Assembly (NCBI RefSeq): GCF_007989825.1
Contig: NZ_BJUA01000003.1
Coordinates: 1-64,000 of the forward strand
Length of the DNA stretch: 64,000 nucleotides
Direction of reading: 5' to 3'
From: Cellulomonas persica
GTDB taxonomy: Bacteria; Actinomycetota; Actinomycetes; Actinomycetales; Cellulomonadaceae
The translations under genes were made by a program, and so were the position numbers. Of this stretch, positions 19,061-27,286 are shown piece after piece; position 1 is the first letter of the stretch, and each line of letters opens with the position of its first letter. The notes under the pieces were generated by a model that made no database searches, was not told the origin of the DNA, and saw only the letters and a list, made by a program, of their open reading frames with translations.

Positions 19061-20235
19061 GCGATCTCCTGCAGCCGACGAGCGATGCGTTCGGGGGTGG
19101 TGTCGCTGACCCAAGCCGCCACGCCGGACTCCACGCCCGCGAGGTACTTGAGCTTGCCCGGCGCGCGCAGCACGGAGAACAGCTGCAACGACAGGCGCCA
19201 GTCCTCGCGACCCTGGCGCGCGGGCGCCTGGTGCCAGCCGGAGATGTACGGCAGGGGGATCGCGGTGTCGTCGTCGACGAAGAACAGGTCCAGGCGGCGC
19301 AGCAGCTCGAGGTACGTCGTGGCGAGGTCGGCGCGCTCGTCGTCCGACAGCGCGGGCAGGTCCGGGACGTCGCGTCGCGGCACGAGGTGGACCTCGACGG
19401 GCCAGCGCGCCGCGAACGGCACGTACGCGACCCAGTGCTCGGACTCCAGGACGACGCGTGTGCCGTGCCGCAGCTCGGCCTCCAGCACGTCGCGGCCCAG
19501 GACGCGACCGGTGCGCGCGCGGTGCTCGCGGGCCGTCTCGAGCATCCTCGCGGTGCGCGGCGCGAGGTAGGGCAGCGCGTAGATCTGACCGTGCGGGTGG
19601 TGCAGCGTGACGCCGATCTCCTTGCCGCGGTTCTCGAACGCGAACACCTGCTCGACGCCCTCGGTCGCGTTGAGCGCGGTGGTGCGGTGCGCCCAGGCCT
19701 CGATGATCGTGCGCATCCGCTGCGGGCTGACGGTCCGCAGCGACGCCGTCGCGTCCGACGAGAAGCACACGACCTCGCAGCGTCCCGTGGCCGCGCGGGT
19801 CTCCCAGAGGTCCTCGTCGTCGAGGAGCGTGACCTCGTCGCTCGCGCCGGGGACGCGCAGCAGCGACGGGAAGCGGTTCTCGAACACGACGACGTCGTAG
19901 TCCTCGGCGGGGATCTCGCCGTCCTGGTACGCCGCGCCGGGCGTGGCGGGGGCCAGCGGGTTGGCATCCGCGGGCGGCAGGAACGTGCGGTTCATACGGT
20001 GCGCGGCCATCGCGACCCACTCGCCGGTGAGCGGGTCGCGGCGCAGCTCGGGGCCGGTCGGCAGGTGGCCGTCCGCGGCGGGCGCGAAGCGGTCGGGCAG
20101 CGGGCGGGGGTCGTCGAGGCGGCGCGTCGCCCCACCCGAGACGTACGGCTCGGAGTCGTCGAAGTAGATCAGCTCGCGGCCGTCGGCGAGCCGCGTGGGC
20201 GTGACGCGCACCCGGGCGCGCGTGTCCGGGGTCAT
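19057..20235 (-). CDS. galT: Galactose-1-phosphate uridylyltransferase
   Basis: 392-residue HIT-superfamily enzyme exchanging UDP between glucose-1-phosphate and galactose-1-phosphate. The active-site segment LHHPHGQIYA has the nucleophile in H213-P-H215, and the first domain carries RRDPLTGEWVAMAAHRMNR. The C-terminal part contains WPVEVHLVPRRDV, a second HIT-like HxH site. The ATG at 20235 follows AGGAGG; the frame is open upstream through deoR but in a non-coding register. Overlaps of 4 bases on both sides show translational coupling. Confidence 0.96.
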
Positions 20236-21074
20236 GCCGGGTCCTCCTGGGGGTTCGGGCGGGGCTCGTCGGGTGAGCGCGGCTCGCCGTGCGACGGCGC
20301 CACGACGACCGTCTGCAGGCGGTCGGTCAGCAGCCGACGCGCGTCGGCGGGGGCCTCGTCGTCCATCACGACGACGTCGACCTCGTGGAGGTCGGCGATC
20401 TTCGCCAGGCCGACGACGCCCCACTTGGTGTGGTCCGCGAGCACGGTGGTCGCCGCGGCACAGGCCATGAGCGCGCGGTCGGTCGCGGCCTCCGCGAGGT
20501 TGGGCGTCGTCAGACCTGACTCGTCGAGGCCGTGCACGCCGAGGAACGCGCGGTCGACCCGCAGCAGCGCCAGCGACGCGTCCGCGACTCGTCCGACGAG
20601 CGCGTCGGACGGCGTGCGCACGCCGCCCGTCAGCACGACCTCGAGCCCGTGCGGCGCCGCGGCGCGGTGCAGCGCGTCGGCGATCCGCAGGCCGTTGGTC
20701 ACCACGGTGAAGGGCCGCAGGCTCGCGTCCTCGGCGATGAGCTCGGCGAGCCGGTAGGTGGTCGACCCGGCGGACAGCGCGACGGTCTGCCCGGGCTCGA
20801 GCTCGGCGTGCGCGGCGCGGGCGATCGCGGTCTTCTGCGGGCCGGCGTGCTCGACCTTGATCTCGAAGCCCGGCTCGTCGGCCGCGCGTGTGCCGCCGGG
20901 GGAGACGGCTCCGCCGTGCACGCGGCGCACGAGCCCCGCGCGCGCGAGCTCGGCGATGTCGCGCCGGATCGTCATGTCGGAGACGCCGAGCTCGAGGACG
21001 AGGTCCGCGACGCGCGCGGCCCCGTGCTCGCGCACGGCGGCGAGGATCAGCTCTTGTCGTTGCGTCGCCAGCAC
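20232..21074 (-). CDS. DeoR-family regulator of the gal operon
   Basis: 280-residue sugar-responsive repressor. The N-terminal helix-turn-helix (QRQELILAAVREHGAARVADLVLELGVSDMTIRRDIAELARAGLVRRVHGGA) is followed by a DeoR sensor domain with SAGSTTYRLAE, VVTNGLRIAD and LTGGVRTPSDALVG, which bind a sugar phosphate. The GTG at 21074 gives the usual start a few residues before the helix; a longer form from GTG 21090 is possible. Neither has a clear ribosome site, so leaderless translation is plausible. It is first of the operon, so it probably represses itself and galTK. Confidence 0.9.
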   Translation of the reverse strand: MLATQRQELILAAVREHGAARVADLVLELGVSDMTIRRDIAELARAGLVRRVHGGAVSPGGTRAADEPGFEIKVEHAGPQKTAIARAAHAELEPGQTVALSAGSTTYRLAELIAEDASLRPFTVVTNGLRIADALHRAAAPHGLEVVLTGGVRTPSDALVGRVADASLALLRVDRAFLGVHGLDESGLTTPNLAEAATDRALMACAAATTVLADHTKWGVVGLAKIADLHEVDVVVMDDEAPADARRLLTDRLQTVVVAPSHGEPRSPDEPRPNPQEDPA

Positions 21075-21075
21075 T

Positions 21076-21101
21076 CGAACATCGTCGCACACGAACGAAC
21101 A
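21076..21101 (-). promoter_or_regulatory. Direct TGTTCG repeats, possible DeoR operator
   Basis: Read on the minus strand, TGTTCGTTCG is followed about ten bases later by TGTTCG, directly before the chosen deoR start. Tandem hexamers of this kind are typical DeoR-family sites, and they stand out against the GC-rich background. Confidence 0.4.
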
Positions 21102-21156
21102 CAAGAGAACAGGACGGCGGTCCTCGGTCCGGCGTCGGACCCCATCGGGTGAGGCG

Positions 21157-22305
21157 TCAGCGACCCGCGGGGGACAGCCCCAGCGAGCGCCCCGCCAGGC
21201 CGCGCGGACGCTCGCCGAGCGAGCGCGCGATCCGGGTCAGCGCGAGCGCCGCGGGCGACTGCGGGTCGCTCAGCACGACGGGCGAGCCGACGTCACCGCC
21301 CTCGCGCAGCGCGACGTCGAGCGGTATCTGCCCCAGCACCGGGACGTCGCCGCCCGTGAGCTCGGTGAGCCGCCGCGCGACGCGCGCACCGCCGCCCGAG
21401 CCGAACAGCTCCAGGCGCGTGCCGTCGCTCTGCTCGAGCCACGACATGTTCTCGATCACGCCGACCACCTGCTGACGCGTCTGCACCGCGACCGAGCCCG
21501 CGCGCTCGGCCACCTCGGCGGCCGCGTCCTGCGGCGTGGTCACCACGACGATCTGCGATCCGGGCAGCAGCTGCGCGACCGAGATCGCGATGTCACCCGT
21601 CCCCGGGGGCAGGTCGAGCAGGAGCACGTCCAGGTCGCCCCAGAACACGTCCGCGAGGAACTGCTGCAGCGCGCGGTGCAGCATCGGGCCGCGCCACACG
21701 ACGGGCTGCCCCGGCGGCACGAACATGCCGATCGAGACGACCTTGACGTCGTGCGCCACGGGCGGCAGCAGCATGTCGTCGACCTTCGTCGGCGGTCGGT
21801 CGACGCCCAGCATGCGGGGGATCGAGAAGCCGTAGATGTCGGCGTCGACCACGCCCACGCGCAGGCCGTCGGCGGCCATCGCGACCGCGAGGTTCGCCGT
21901 CACCGACGACTTGCCGACGCCACCCTTGCCCGACGCGATCGCGAACACCTTGGTCAGCGAGGACGCCTGCGCGAACGGGATCGTCGGCTCGGCGTCCGTG
22001 CCGCGCAGCAGCCGCCGCAGCTCGCCGCGCTGCTCGGCGCTCATGACCCCGAGCTGGACCGCCACCTCGGTGACGCCCTCGAGCGGCGCGACCGCGGCCG
22101 TCACGTCGCGCGTCAGGGTGTCCTTGAGCGGGCAGCCGGCCGTCGTCAGGTCCAGTCCGACGACGACGCGCCCGGCGTCCACCGTCACGGAGCGGACCAT
22201 GCCGAGCTCGGTGATCGGGCGCCGGATCTCGGGATCCTGCACGGTCGCGAGCGCGGCGTGGACGGCCTGGGTCAGGGTCTCGTCAGTCGGGGGCACGACG
22301 ACCAT
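21157..22305 (-). CDS. mrp: Mrp/ApbC-type iron-sulfur carrier P-loop protein
   Basis: 382-residue cytosolic ATPase. An N-terminal MIP18/DUF59 domain (residues 8-95, VQDPEIRRPITELGMV and TTAGCPLKDTL) precedes a MinD-like ATPase with deviant Walker A IASGKGGVGKSSVTANLA, VDADIYGFSIPRMLGV, and LPPGTGDIAISVAQLLP. Mrp proteins carry or deliver Fe-S clusters. The CxxC cluster ligands found near the C-terminus in many bacteria are absent here (ENMSWLEQSDGTRLELFG), which I recall as common in actinobacteria. It lies downstream of DUF1003 and the MgtE-like gene on the same strand. Confidence 0.92.
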   Translation of the reverse strand: MVVVPPTDETLTQAVHAALATVQDPEIRRPITELGMVRSVTVDAGRVVVGLDLTTAGCPLKDTLTRDVTAAVAPLEGVTEVAVQLGVMSAEQRGELRRLLRGTDAEPTIPFAQASSLTKVFAIASGKGGVGKSSVTANLAVAMAADGLRVGVVDADIYGFSIPRMLGVDRPPTKVDDMLLPPVAHDVKVVSIGMFVPPGQPVVWRGPMLHRALQQFLADVFWGDLDVLLLDLPPGTGDIAISVAQLLPGSQIVVVTTPQDAAAEVAERAGSVAVQTRQQVVGVIENMSWLEQSDGTRLELFGSGGGARVARRLTELTGGDVPVLGQIPLDVALREGGDVGSPVVLSDPQSPAALALTRIARSLGERPRGLAGRSLGLSPAGR

Positions 22306-22391
22306 GCTAGGTCGGTCCCGGCGCGACCCGTCCGGGCCGTCCGGCCCTGGCCCGTCCGTGCTCGCACGCGGTGGTGCCGGCGTCCTCGGCG

Positions 22392-22958
22392 TCAGGCGCC
22401 CGCGCGGCGCCGGTCGGGCTTGCGCTCGGTCCGGGTGCGCTGCTCGGCCTTGTCCGACGGCTCGCCGTCCTCGCCGTCCTCGTCGTCGTGCTCCGCGAGG
22501 TCCTCCAGGAGGTTGCGCAGCTCGGAGCGCACGAAGTCGCGCGTCGCGACCTCGCCGAGCGCGATGCGCAGCGCCGCCATCTCACGCGCGAGGTACTCGG
22601 TGTCCGCGAGGTTCCGCTCGGCGCGCTGGCGGTCCTGCTCGGCCTGCACGCGGTCTCGGTCGGTCTGCCGGTTGGCCGCGAGCAGGATCAGCGGGGCGGC
22701 GTACGACGCCTGCAGCGAGAGCATGAGCGTGAGCGCCGTGAAGCCGTTCGAGGCCTTGTCGAACCGCAGGTCGACCGGCCCCCACGAGTTCCAGCCGATC
22801 CAGACGACGCAGAAGATCGTCAGCCAGAAGATGAACGACGGCGTGCCCAGGAACCGCGCGATGCTCTCCGAGACCCGCCCCGCGGCGTCCTGGTCGGTCG
22901 ACGGACGCGGCAGCAGCGAGCGCCGCGACTCGCGCGGCTGGTCGAGACGCTCAGCCAC
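22392..22958 (-). CDS. DUF1003 membrane protein
   Basis: 188-residue protein. Two hydrophobic helices (residues 41-57, FIFWLTIFCVVWIGWNS, and 72-92, FTALTLMLSLQASYAAPLILL) are followed by the NRQTDRDRVQAEQDRQRAERNLADTEYLAREMAALR segment typical of DUF1003, then an acidic and basic disordered tail. The function is unknown. Its GTG start overlaps the MgtE-like gene by 8 bases, and the pair is often seen together with mrp in actinobacteria (from memory), suggesting a role tied to Mg2+ or envelope homeostasis. Confidence 0.88.
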   Translation of the reverse strand: MAERLDQPRESRRSLLPRPSTDQDAAGRVSESIARFLGTPSFIFWLTIFCVVWIGWNSWGPVDLRFDKASNGFTALTLMLSLQASYAAPLILLAANRQTDRDRVQAEQDRQRAERNLADTEYLAREMAALRIALGEVATRDFVRSELRNLLEDLAEHDDEDGEDGEPSDKAEQRTRTERKPDRRRAGA

Positions 22959-24267
22959 GGCCCACCGCCGGCCTGGCCGCGTGCCGCGGACCGGGAGGCA
23001 CGGGCTTGGTCCCGCCCGGCTCGTCGTCCTGCTCGCGCCAGTCCTCGGGCAGGAGGTGGTCGAGCACGTCGTCGACCGAGACCGCGCCGAGCAGGCGCTT
23101 GTCGGCGTCGACGACGGGCAGTGCGAGCAGGTTGTACGTCGCGAGCTGGCGCGTGACGGACATGAGGGGCGCGCCGGCCTCGACGGGCTCGAGGTCGGTG
23201 TCGACGACCGAGCCGATCGGCTCGTGCGGCGGCTCGCGCAGCAGGCGCTGCAGGTGCACGACGCCGATGTACCGGCCCGTGGGGGTCTCGAGCGGGGGGC
23301 GCACGACGAACACCATCGACGCGAGCGCGGGCGCGAGGTCCTGCCGACGCACGTGCGCGAGCGCCGCGGCGATCGGCGTCTCCGGGCCGAGGACCACGGG
23401 CTCGGTGGTCATGAGACCGCCCGCGGTGTTGTCCTCGTACGCGAGCAGGCGCCGCACGTCGCGGGCCTCCTCGGGCTCCATGAGCTCGAGGAGCTCGGCG
23501 ACCTGCTCGTCGGGCAGCTCGCCGAGCAGGTCGGCGGCGTCGTCGGGCTCCATGGCCTCGAGGACGTCGGCCGCACGGCCCAGCTCGAGGCCGCGCAGGA
23601 TCGCGACCTGGTCGTCGCCCGGGAGCTCCTCGAGCACGTCGGCGAGGCGGTCGTTGTCGAGCGCGGAGGCGACCTCGAGGCGCCGCGTGGTGCCCAGGTC
23701 GTGCAGCACGTCGGCGAGGTCGGCGGGCTTGAGGTCCTCGTACTGCGCGAGCAGCAGCTCGGCGCCCTGCTGCCCGGCGGCCCGCGCGAGGCCGGTGACC
23801 TCGTTGATCGCGACGAGCTGCGTCTCACCGCGGCGGCGCAGCAGGCCGCGGTGGCCGGGCACGACGCGCCGCACGAACAGCTTGGAGACGACCCAGTCGT
23901 TGTTGCGCTGCAGCTCGATCGCGACGTCCTCGATCGTCGCCGACCCGGTGCCGTCGATGAAGTCGACCGTGCGGTCCAGGAGCTCGCTGACCGCGAGCGT
24001 CTCGAACGCGCGCTGCTCGAAGCGCCGCATGTTCACCAGGCCGGTCGAGATGACCTGGCCGGGGTCCATCGCCGTCACGCGCGTCAGGGGGAGGAACACC
24101 CGCCTGCGGCCCGGTACCTCGACGACGAGGCCCACGGCGCGCGGCGCGCCCTTGGGGCGGACGAGCACGACGACGTCGCGCACGCGGCCGACCTGGTCAC
24201 CGAGGGGATCGAACACCGTGGTGCCGGCCAGGCGTGCGACGAACACCCGGGTGCCGACGCTGCTCAC
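22951..24267 (-). CDS. MgtE_N/CBS-domain protein lacking the channel domain
   Basis: 438-residue soluble protein. It begins with two PRC-barrel-like segments (residues 5-75 and about 95-160), then an MgtE N-type superhelix (ADLADVLHDLG, LADVLEELPGDDQVAILRGL, AADLLGELPDEQVAELLELMEPEEARDVRRLL) and two CBS domains ending VDADKRLLGAVSVDDVLDHLLPEDW. No transmembrane helices follow, unlike true MgtE transporters, so it is a Mg2+/nucleotide sensor module without a pore. It is coupled to the DUF1003 membrane protein, which might be its membrane partner. Confidence 0.9.
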   Translation of the reverse strand: MSSVGTRVFVARLAGTTVFDPLGDQVGRVRDVVVLVRPKGAPRAVGLVVEVPGRRRVFLPLTRVTAMDPGQVISTGLVNMRRFEQRAFETLAVSELLDRTVDFIDGTGSATIEDVAIELQRNNDWVVSKLFVRRVVPGHRGLLRRRGETQLVAINEVTGLARAAGQQGAELLLAQYEDLKPADLADVLHDLGTTRRLEVASALDNDRLADVLEELPGDDQVAILRGLELGRAADVLEAMEPDDAADLLGELPDEQVAELLELMEPEEARDVRRLLAYEDNTAGGLMTTEPVVLGPETPIAAALAHVRRQDLAPALASMVFVVRPPLETPTGRYIGVVHLQRLLREPPHEPIGSVVDTDLEPVEAGAPLMSVTRQLATYNLLALPVVDADKRLLGAVSVDDVLDHLLPEDWREQDDEPGGTKPVPPGPRHAARPAVGRG

Positions 24268-24370
24268 GCGGTCAGCCTAGACGCCAGGCGGCGCGCGCAC
24301 GCGACGCCCGCCACCTGCGGCGCGACGAGTCGTGAGGCGCGGTTGCGAACACGTGTCACCGCCCGATTAC

Positions 24371-24387
24371 TAACCGGTCGGTAAGTG
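24371..24387. promoter_or_regulatory. Imperfect TetR-type palindrome upstream of beta-helix gene
   Basis: TAACCGGTCGGTAA lies about 50 bases before the start of the secreted protein gene. The ACCGGTCGGT core is the commonest TetR-family operator style in actinobacteria. No tetR gene is adjacent, so the regulator would act from elsewhere. Confidence 0.4.
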
Positions 24388-24433
24388 TGGTTGGCTCCGG
24401 TATGTCCGGTTGAGCTCGACGGAGAGGATCACC

Positions 24434-26377
24434 GTGCACCACCACCGCCTCGCGCCCACGCAACCCCGACGACGTCGTCGGTCCGCCCTGGTCGCGATCA
24501 CCGCACTCACGCTCGCGGCCACGGCCGTGTCCACGCCCGCGCTCGCGGGCCGCCCCGGTCCCGGGCCCGGACCGGGTCACGGTCCCGGCCACGGCCCGTC
24601 CGCCCCGCACGACCTCGGCCGCAACGTGGTCGTCTTCAGCCCGGACACGCCCGTCGCCGACATCCAGGCGCGCGTCGACGCGATCCACGCCCAGCAGGTG
24701 GACGCCGAGATGGGCACGGCGCGCTACAGCCTGCTGTTCCTGCCCGGCGAGTACGGCACCGCCGAGCAGCCGCTGCAGCTCAAGGTCGGGTACTACACCG
24801 AGGTCGCCGGGCTCGGGGCCTCGCCCACCGACGTCGTCGTGCACGGCAAGGTCGAGACGTACAACCGGTGCCTGTCCGACGACCCCGCGAACCCGAACTG
24901 CCTCGCGCTCGTGAACTTCTGGCGCACGCTGTCCAACCTGACGATCGACATCGACGCAGCGGGCCAGGACGGGTGCCGCGCGTCGGCCAACTTCTGGGCG
25001 GTGTCCCAGGCCGTCTCGCTGCGGCGCCTCAACGTGCTCGCGGACGCGGGCGACCCGGGCTTCTCGCTCATGGACTACTGCACCGCCGGGCCGCAGTACG
25101 CGAGCGGCGGCTTCATCGCGGACTCGCGGTTCGGTGACGTCGTCAACGGCTCGCAGCAGCAGTGGCTCACGCGCAACAGCGAGGTCCGCAGCTGGTCGAA
25201 CGCCGTGTGGAACCAGGTCTTCGCGGGCGTCGAGGGCGCTCCCGACGACGCGACGTTCCCCGACCCGCCGTACACGACGCTTGCGACGACGCCCGTGAGC
25301 CGCGAGAAGCCGTACCTGTACGTGGATGCGCGCGGGACGTGGCAGGTGCGCGTCCCGGCGGCCGCGCAGGGCACGCGCGGCATCACGTGGGCCGACGGCC
25401 TGACGCCGGGCCGCTCGATCCCGCTGCGCGACTTCTACGTCGCCAAGCCTGGCGACCCGGTGCACCGCATCAACAGCGAGCTCGCGCGCGGCAAGCACCT
25501 GCTGCTCACGCCGGGCGTCTACGACGTCGCGAGCAGCATCGTCGCCCGGCGCCCCGGCACGGTCGTGCTCGGGCTCGGTCACGCGACGCTGACCGCCGTG
25601 CGGGGCGCCGTGCCGCTCGTCGTCACGGACGTGCCGGGCATCGTGGTCGCGGGCGTCACCATCGACGCCGGTCCCACGCGGTCGCGCGTGCTGCTGCAGG
25701 TCGGGACGCACCCCCACGGCACGCACCGGAGTGCCGCGAGCCGGCGCGACCCGATCACGCTCAGCGACGTCTACTTCCGCGTCGGGGGTCCGCACCGCGG
25801 CAGCACCGACGTCGCGCTGCAGATCGACGCCGACCACGTCCTCGTCGACCACACGTGGGTGTGGCGCGCGGACCACGGCGTCGAGGGCTTCACCGAGGGC
25901 GTCAACGGTGACACCGAGCGGTGGCGGACGAACCGCGGGCGCGTGGGCGTCGTCGTGAACGGCGACGACGTCACCGCGACCGGGCTGTTCGTCGAGCACT
26001 TCCAGCAGCACAACCTGATCTGGAACGGCGAGCGCGGGCGCGTCGTGCTGTTCCAGAACGAGCTGCCCTACGACCCGCCGACGCAGGCCGACTGGACCAT
26101 GCCCGACGGCACGCTCGGCTGGGCGGGCTACAAGGTCGGCGACCGCGTCCGCACCCACCAGCTGTGGGGCGGTGGCGTCTACGTCTTCAACCAGAACAAC
26201 CCGTCGATCGTCACCGAGCGCGGGTTCGAGGTGCCCCGACGCCCGGGCGTGCAGCTGCGCCACGTCATGACCGTCAACCTCAGCGCCGGCACCATCCGGC
26301 ACGTCGTCAACGACGTGGGCGCGCAGGTCGACAACACCAACACGGGTACGCCGTCGTTCGTCACGACCTACCCGTGA
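24434..26377 (+). CDS. Secreted beta-helix protein (often annotated adenylyl cyclase)
   Basis: 647-residue exported protein. A basic RRRRR stretch, a hydrophobic core and an ALA cleavage site (about residue 39) form a Sec signal peptide, followed by a Gly/Pro/His linker. The rest looks like a right-handed parallel beta-helix, related to GH55/pectate-lyase folds: LLFLPGEYGTAEQPLQLKVGYYTEVAGLG, NFWRTLSNLTID, HLLLTPGVYDVASSIV, GLFVEHFQQHNLIWNG and QNELPYDPPTQADW. Relatives are common in Streptomyces and Cellulomonas under the doubtful name adenylyl cyclase. A carbohydrate target is plausible but unproven. The GTG start has GAGAGGA upstream. Confidence 0.82.
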   Translation: MHHHRLAPTQPRRRRRSALVAITALTLAATAVSTPALAGRPGPGPGPGHGPGHGPSAPHDLGRNVVVFSPDTPVADIQARVDAIHAQQVDAEMGTARYSLLFLPGEYGTAEQPLQLKVGYYTEVAGLGASPTDVVVHGKVETYNRCLSDDPANPNCLALVNFWRTLSNLTIDIDAAGQDGCRASANFWAVSQAVSLRRLNVLADAGDPGFSLMDYCTAGPQYASGGFIADSRFGDVVNGSQQQWLTRNSEVRSWSNAVWNQVFAGVEGAPDDATFPDPPYTTLATTPVSREKPYLYVDARGTWQVRVPAAAQGTRGITWADGLTPGRSIPLRDFYVAKPGDPVHRINSELARGKHLLLTPGVYDVASSIVARRPGTVVLGLGHATLTAVRGAVPLVVTDVPGIVVAGVTIDAGPTRSRVLLQVGTHPHGTHRSAASRRDPITLSDVYFRVGGPHRGSTDVALQIDADHVLVDHTWVWRADHGVEGFTEGVNGDTERWRTNRGRVGVVVNGDDVTATGLFVEHFQQHNLIWNGERGRVVLFQNELPYDPPTQADWTMPDGTLGWAGYKVGDRVRTHQLWGGGVYVFNQNNPSIVTERGFEVPRRPGVQLRHVMTVNLSAGTIRHVVNDVGAQVDNTNTGTPSFVTTYP

Positions 26378-26387
26378 CCCCGGGGCG

Positions 26388-26426
26388 GGTCACGGACGCG
26401 GGCCCACGGCCACCCACCCCGTGACC
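26388..26426 (+). terminator. Possible terminator after beta-helix gene
   Basis: GGTCACGG (26388-26395) pairs with CCGTGACC (26419-26426), with further GC pairing possible outside, 11 bases after the stop. The remaining 150 bases up to the next gene show nothing else recognisable. Confidence 0.4.
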
Positions 26427-26575
26427 GCGTCCCACCCGCCCCCACGACCCAGCGGTCGCTCAGGCTCAGAGCGTGGTGAGCCGAGCGGCCGCTGGGGAGT
26501 GCTGGTGGGCGGCGGTGGGTGAGGCGTCGAGGGGGCGCCTGGTCAAGTGCCAGGTCGGCGGGGGAGGATCGGGCC

Positions 26576-27268
26576 ATGTCGTTCTCCGGCCAGTCCCGCA
26601 TCCCGCGCACGCCGACCCCGCCGCAGGGCGAGACCGTCGCGCGCTACGACACCTACGTGCAGGCGCAGAAGGCCGTCGACCACCTCGCCGACAAGTCGTT
26701 CCCGGTGCAGATGGTCACGATCGTCGGCACCGACCTGCAGATGGTCGAGCGCGTGACCGGCCGGCTGTCCTACCCGCGCGCGGCGTCGGGCGGGTTCGTG
26801 TCCGGGGCGTGGTTCGGCCTGTTCGTCGGCCTGCTGCTCTCGCTGTTCTCCGAGCCCGGCGGGGCGAGCCTGATGCTGCCCGCGATCCTCATCGGCGGGG
26901 CGTTCGGGCTGCTGTTCTCCGTGCTGACGTACTCGTTCACACGCGGCCGGCGCGACTTCACGTCCGCGAGCCAGATCGTCGCCTCGTCGTACGCGGTGCT
27001 GTGCCACGCGGAGAAGGCGCACCAGGCGCGCAAGCTCCTGTCCGAGGTCGGTGGCGTGGTCTCGGGCTGGCCCGCACGCCCGGTGCAGGACGCACCCGTC
27101 CCACCCGCGCCGCCCGTCTCCCCGGCGCCCGTCGCCGCCCCGCCCGTCGCCGCCCCGCCCGTGTCCGAGCCGCCCGTGTCCGAGCCGCCCGTGTCCGAGC
27201 CGCCCGTCTCGGCGCCGCCCGCCGACGCCCCGGGTGGGACCGGCACGAGCGCCGATCCCACCCGGTAG
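26576..27268 (+). CDS. Glycine-zipper general stress protein with proline-rich tail
   Basis: 230-residue protein similar to actinobacterial general stress protein 17M-like proteins: ARYDTYVQAQKAVDHLADKSFPVQMVTIVGTDLQMVERVTGRLSYPRAA, then two hydrophobic segments (FVSGAWFGLFVGLLLSLF and LPAILIGGAFGLLFSVL) of a membrane glycine-zipper domain, and the SQIVASSYAVLCHAEKAHQARKLL end. The C-terminal 55 residues are PPV(A/S)(A/E) pentapeptide repeats, probably disordered. The molecular function is unknown. The ATG at 26576 is the start nearest to the conserved core. Confidence 0.85.
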   Translation: MSFSGQSRIPRTPTPPQGETVARYDTYVQAQKAVDHLADKSFPVQMVTIVGTDLQMVERVTGRLSYPRAASGGFVSGAWFGLFVGLLLSLFSEPGGASLMLPAILIGGAFGLLFSVLTYSFTRGRRDFTSASQIVASSYAVLCHAEKAHQARKLLSEVGGVVSGWPARPVQDAPVPPAPPVSPAPVAAPPVAAPPVSEPPVSEPPVSEPPVSAPPADAPGGTGTSADPTR

Positions 27269-27286
27269 CCAGGCGGTCGCCGACCG

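Noticed and set aside
20758..24384. 1208-codon open frame on the plus strand
   Set aside because: Antisense to deoR, mrp, DUF1003 and the MgtE-like gene, all of which have clear domains; the composition is shadow-like.
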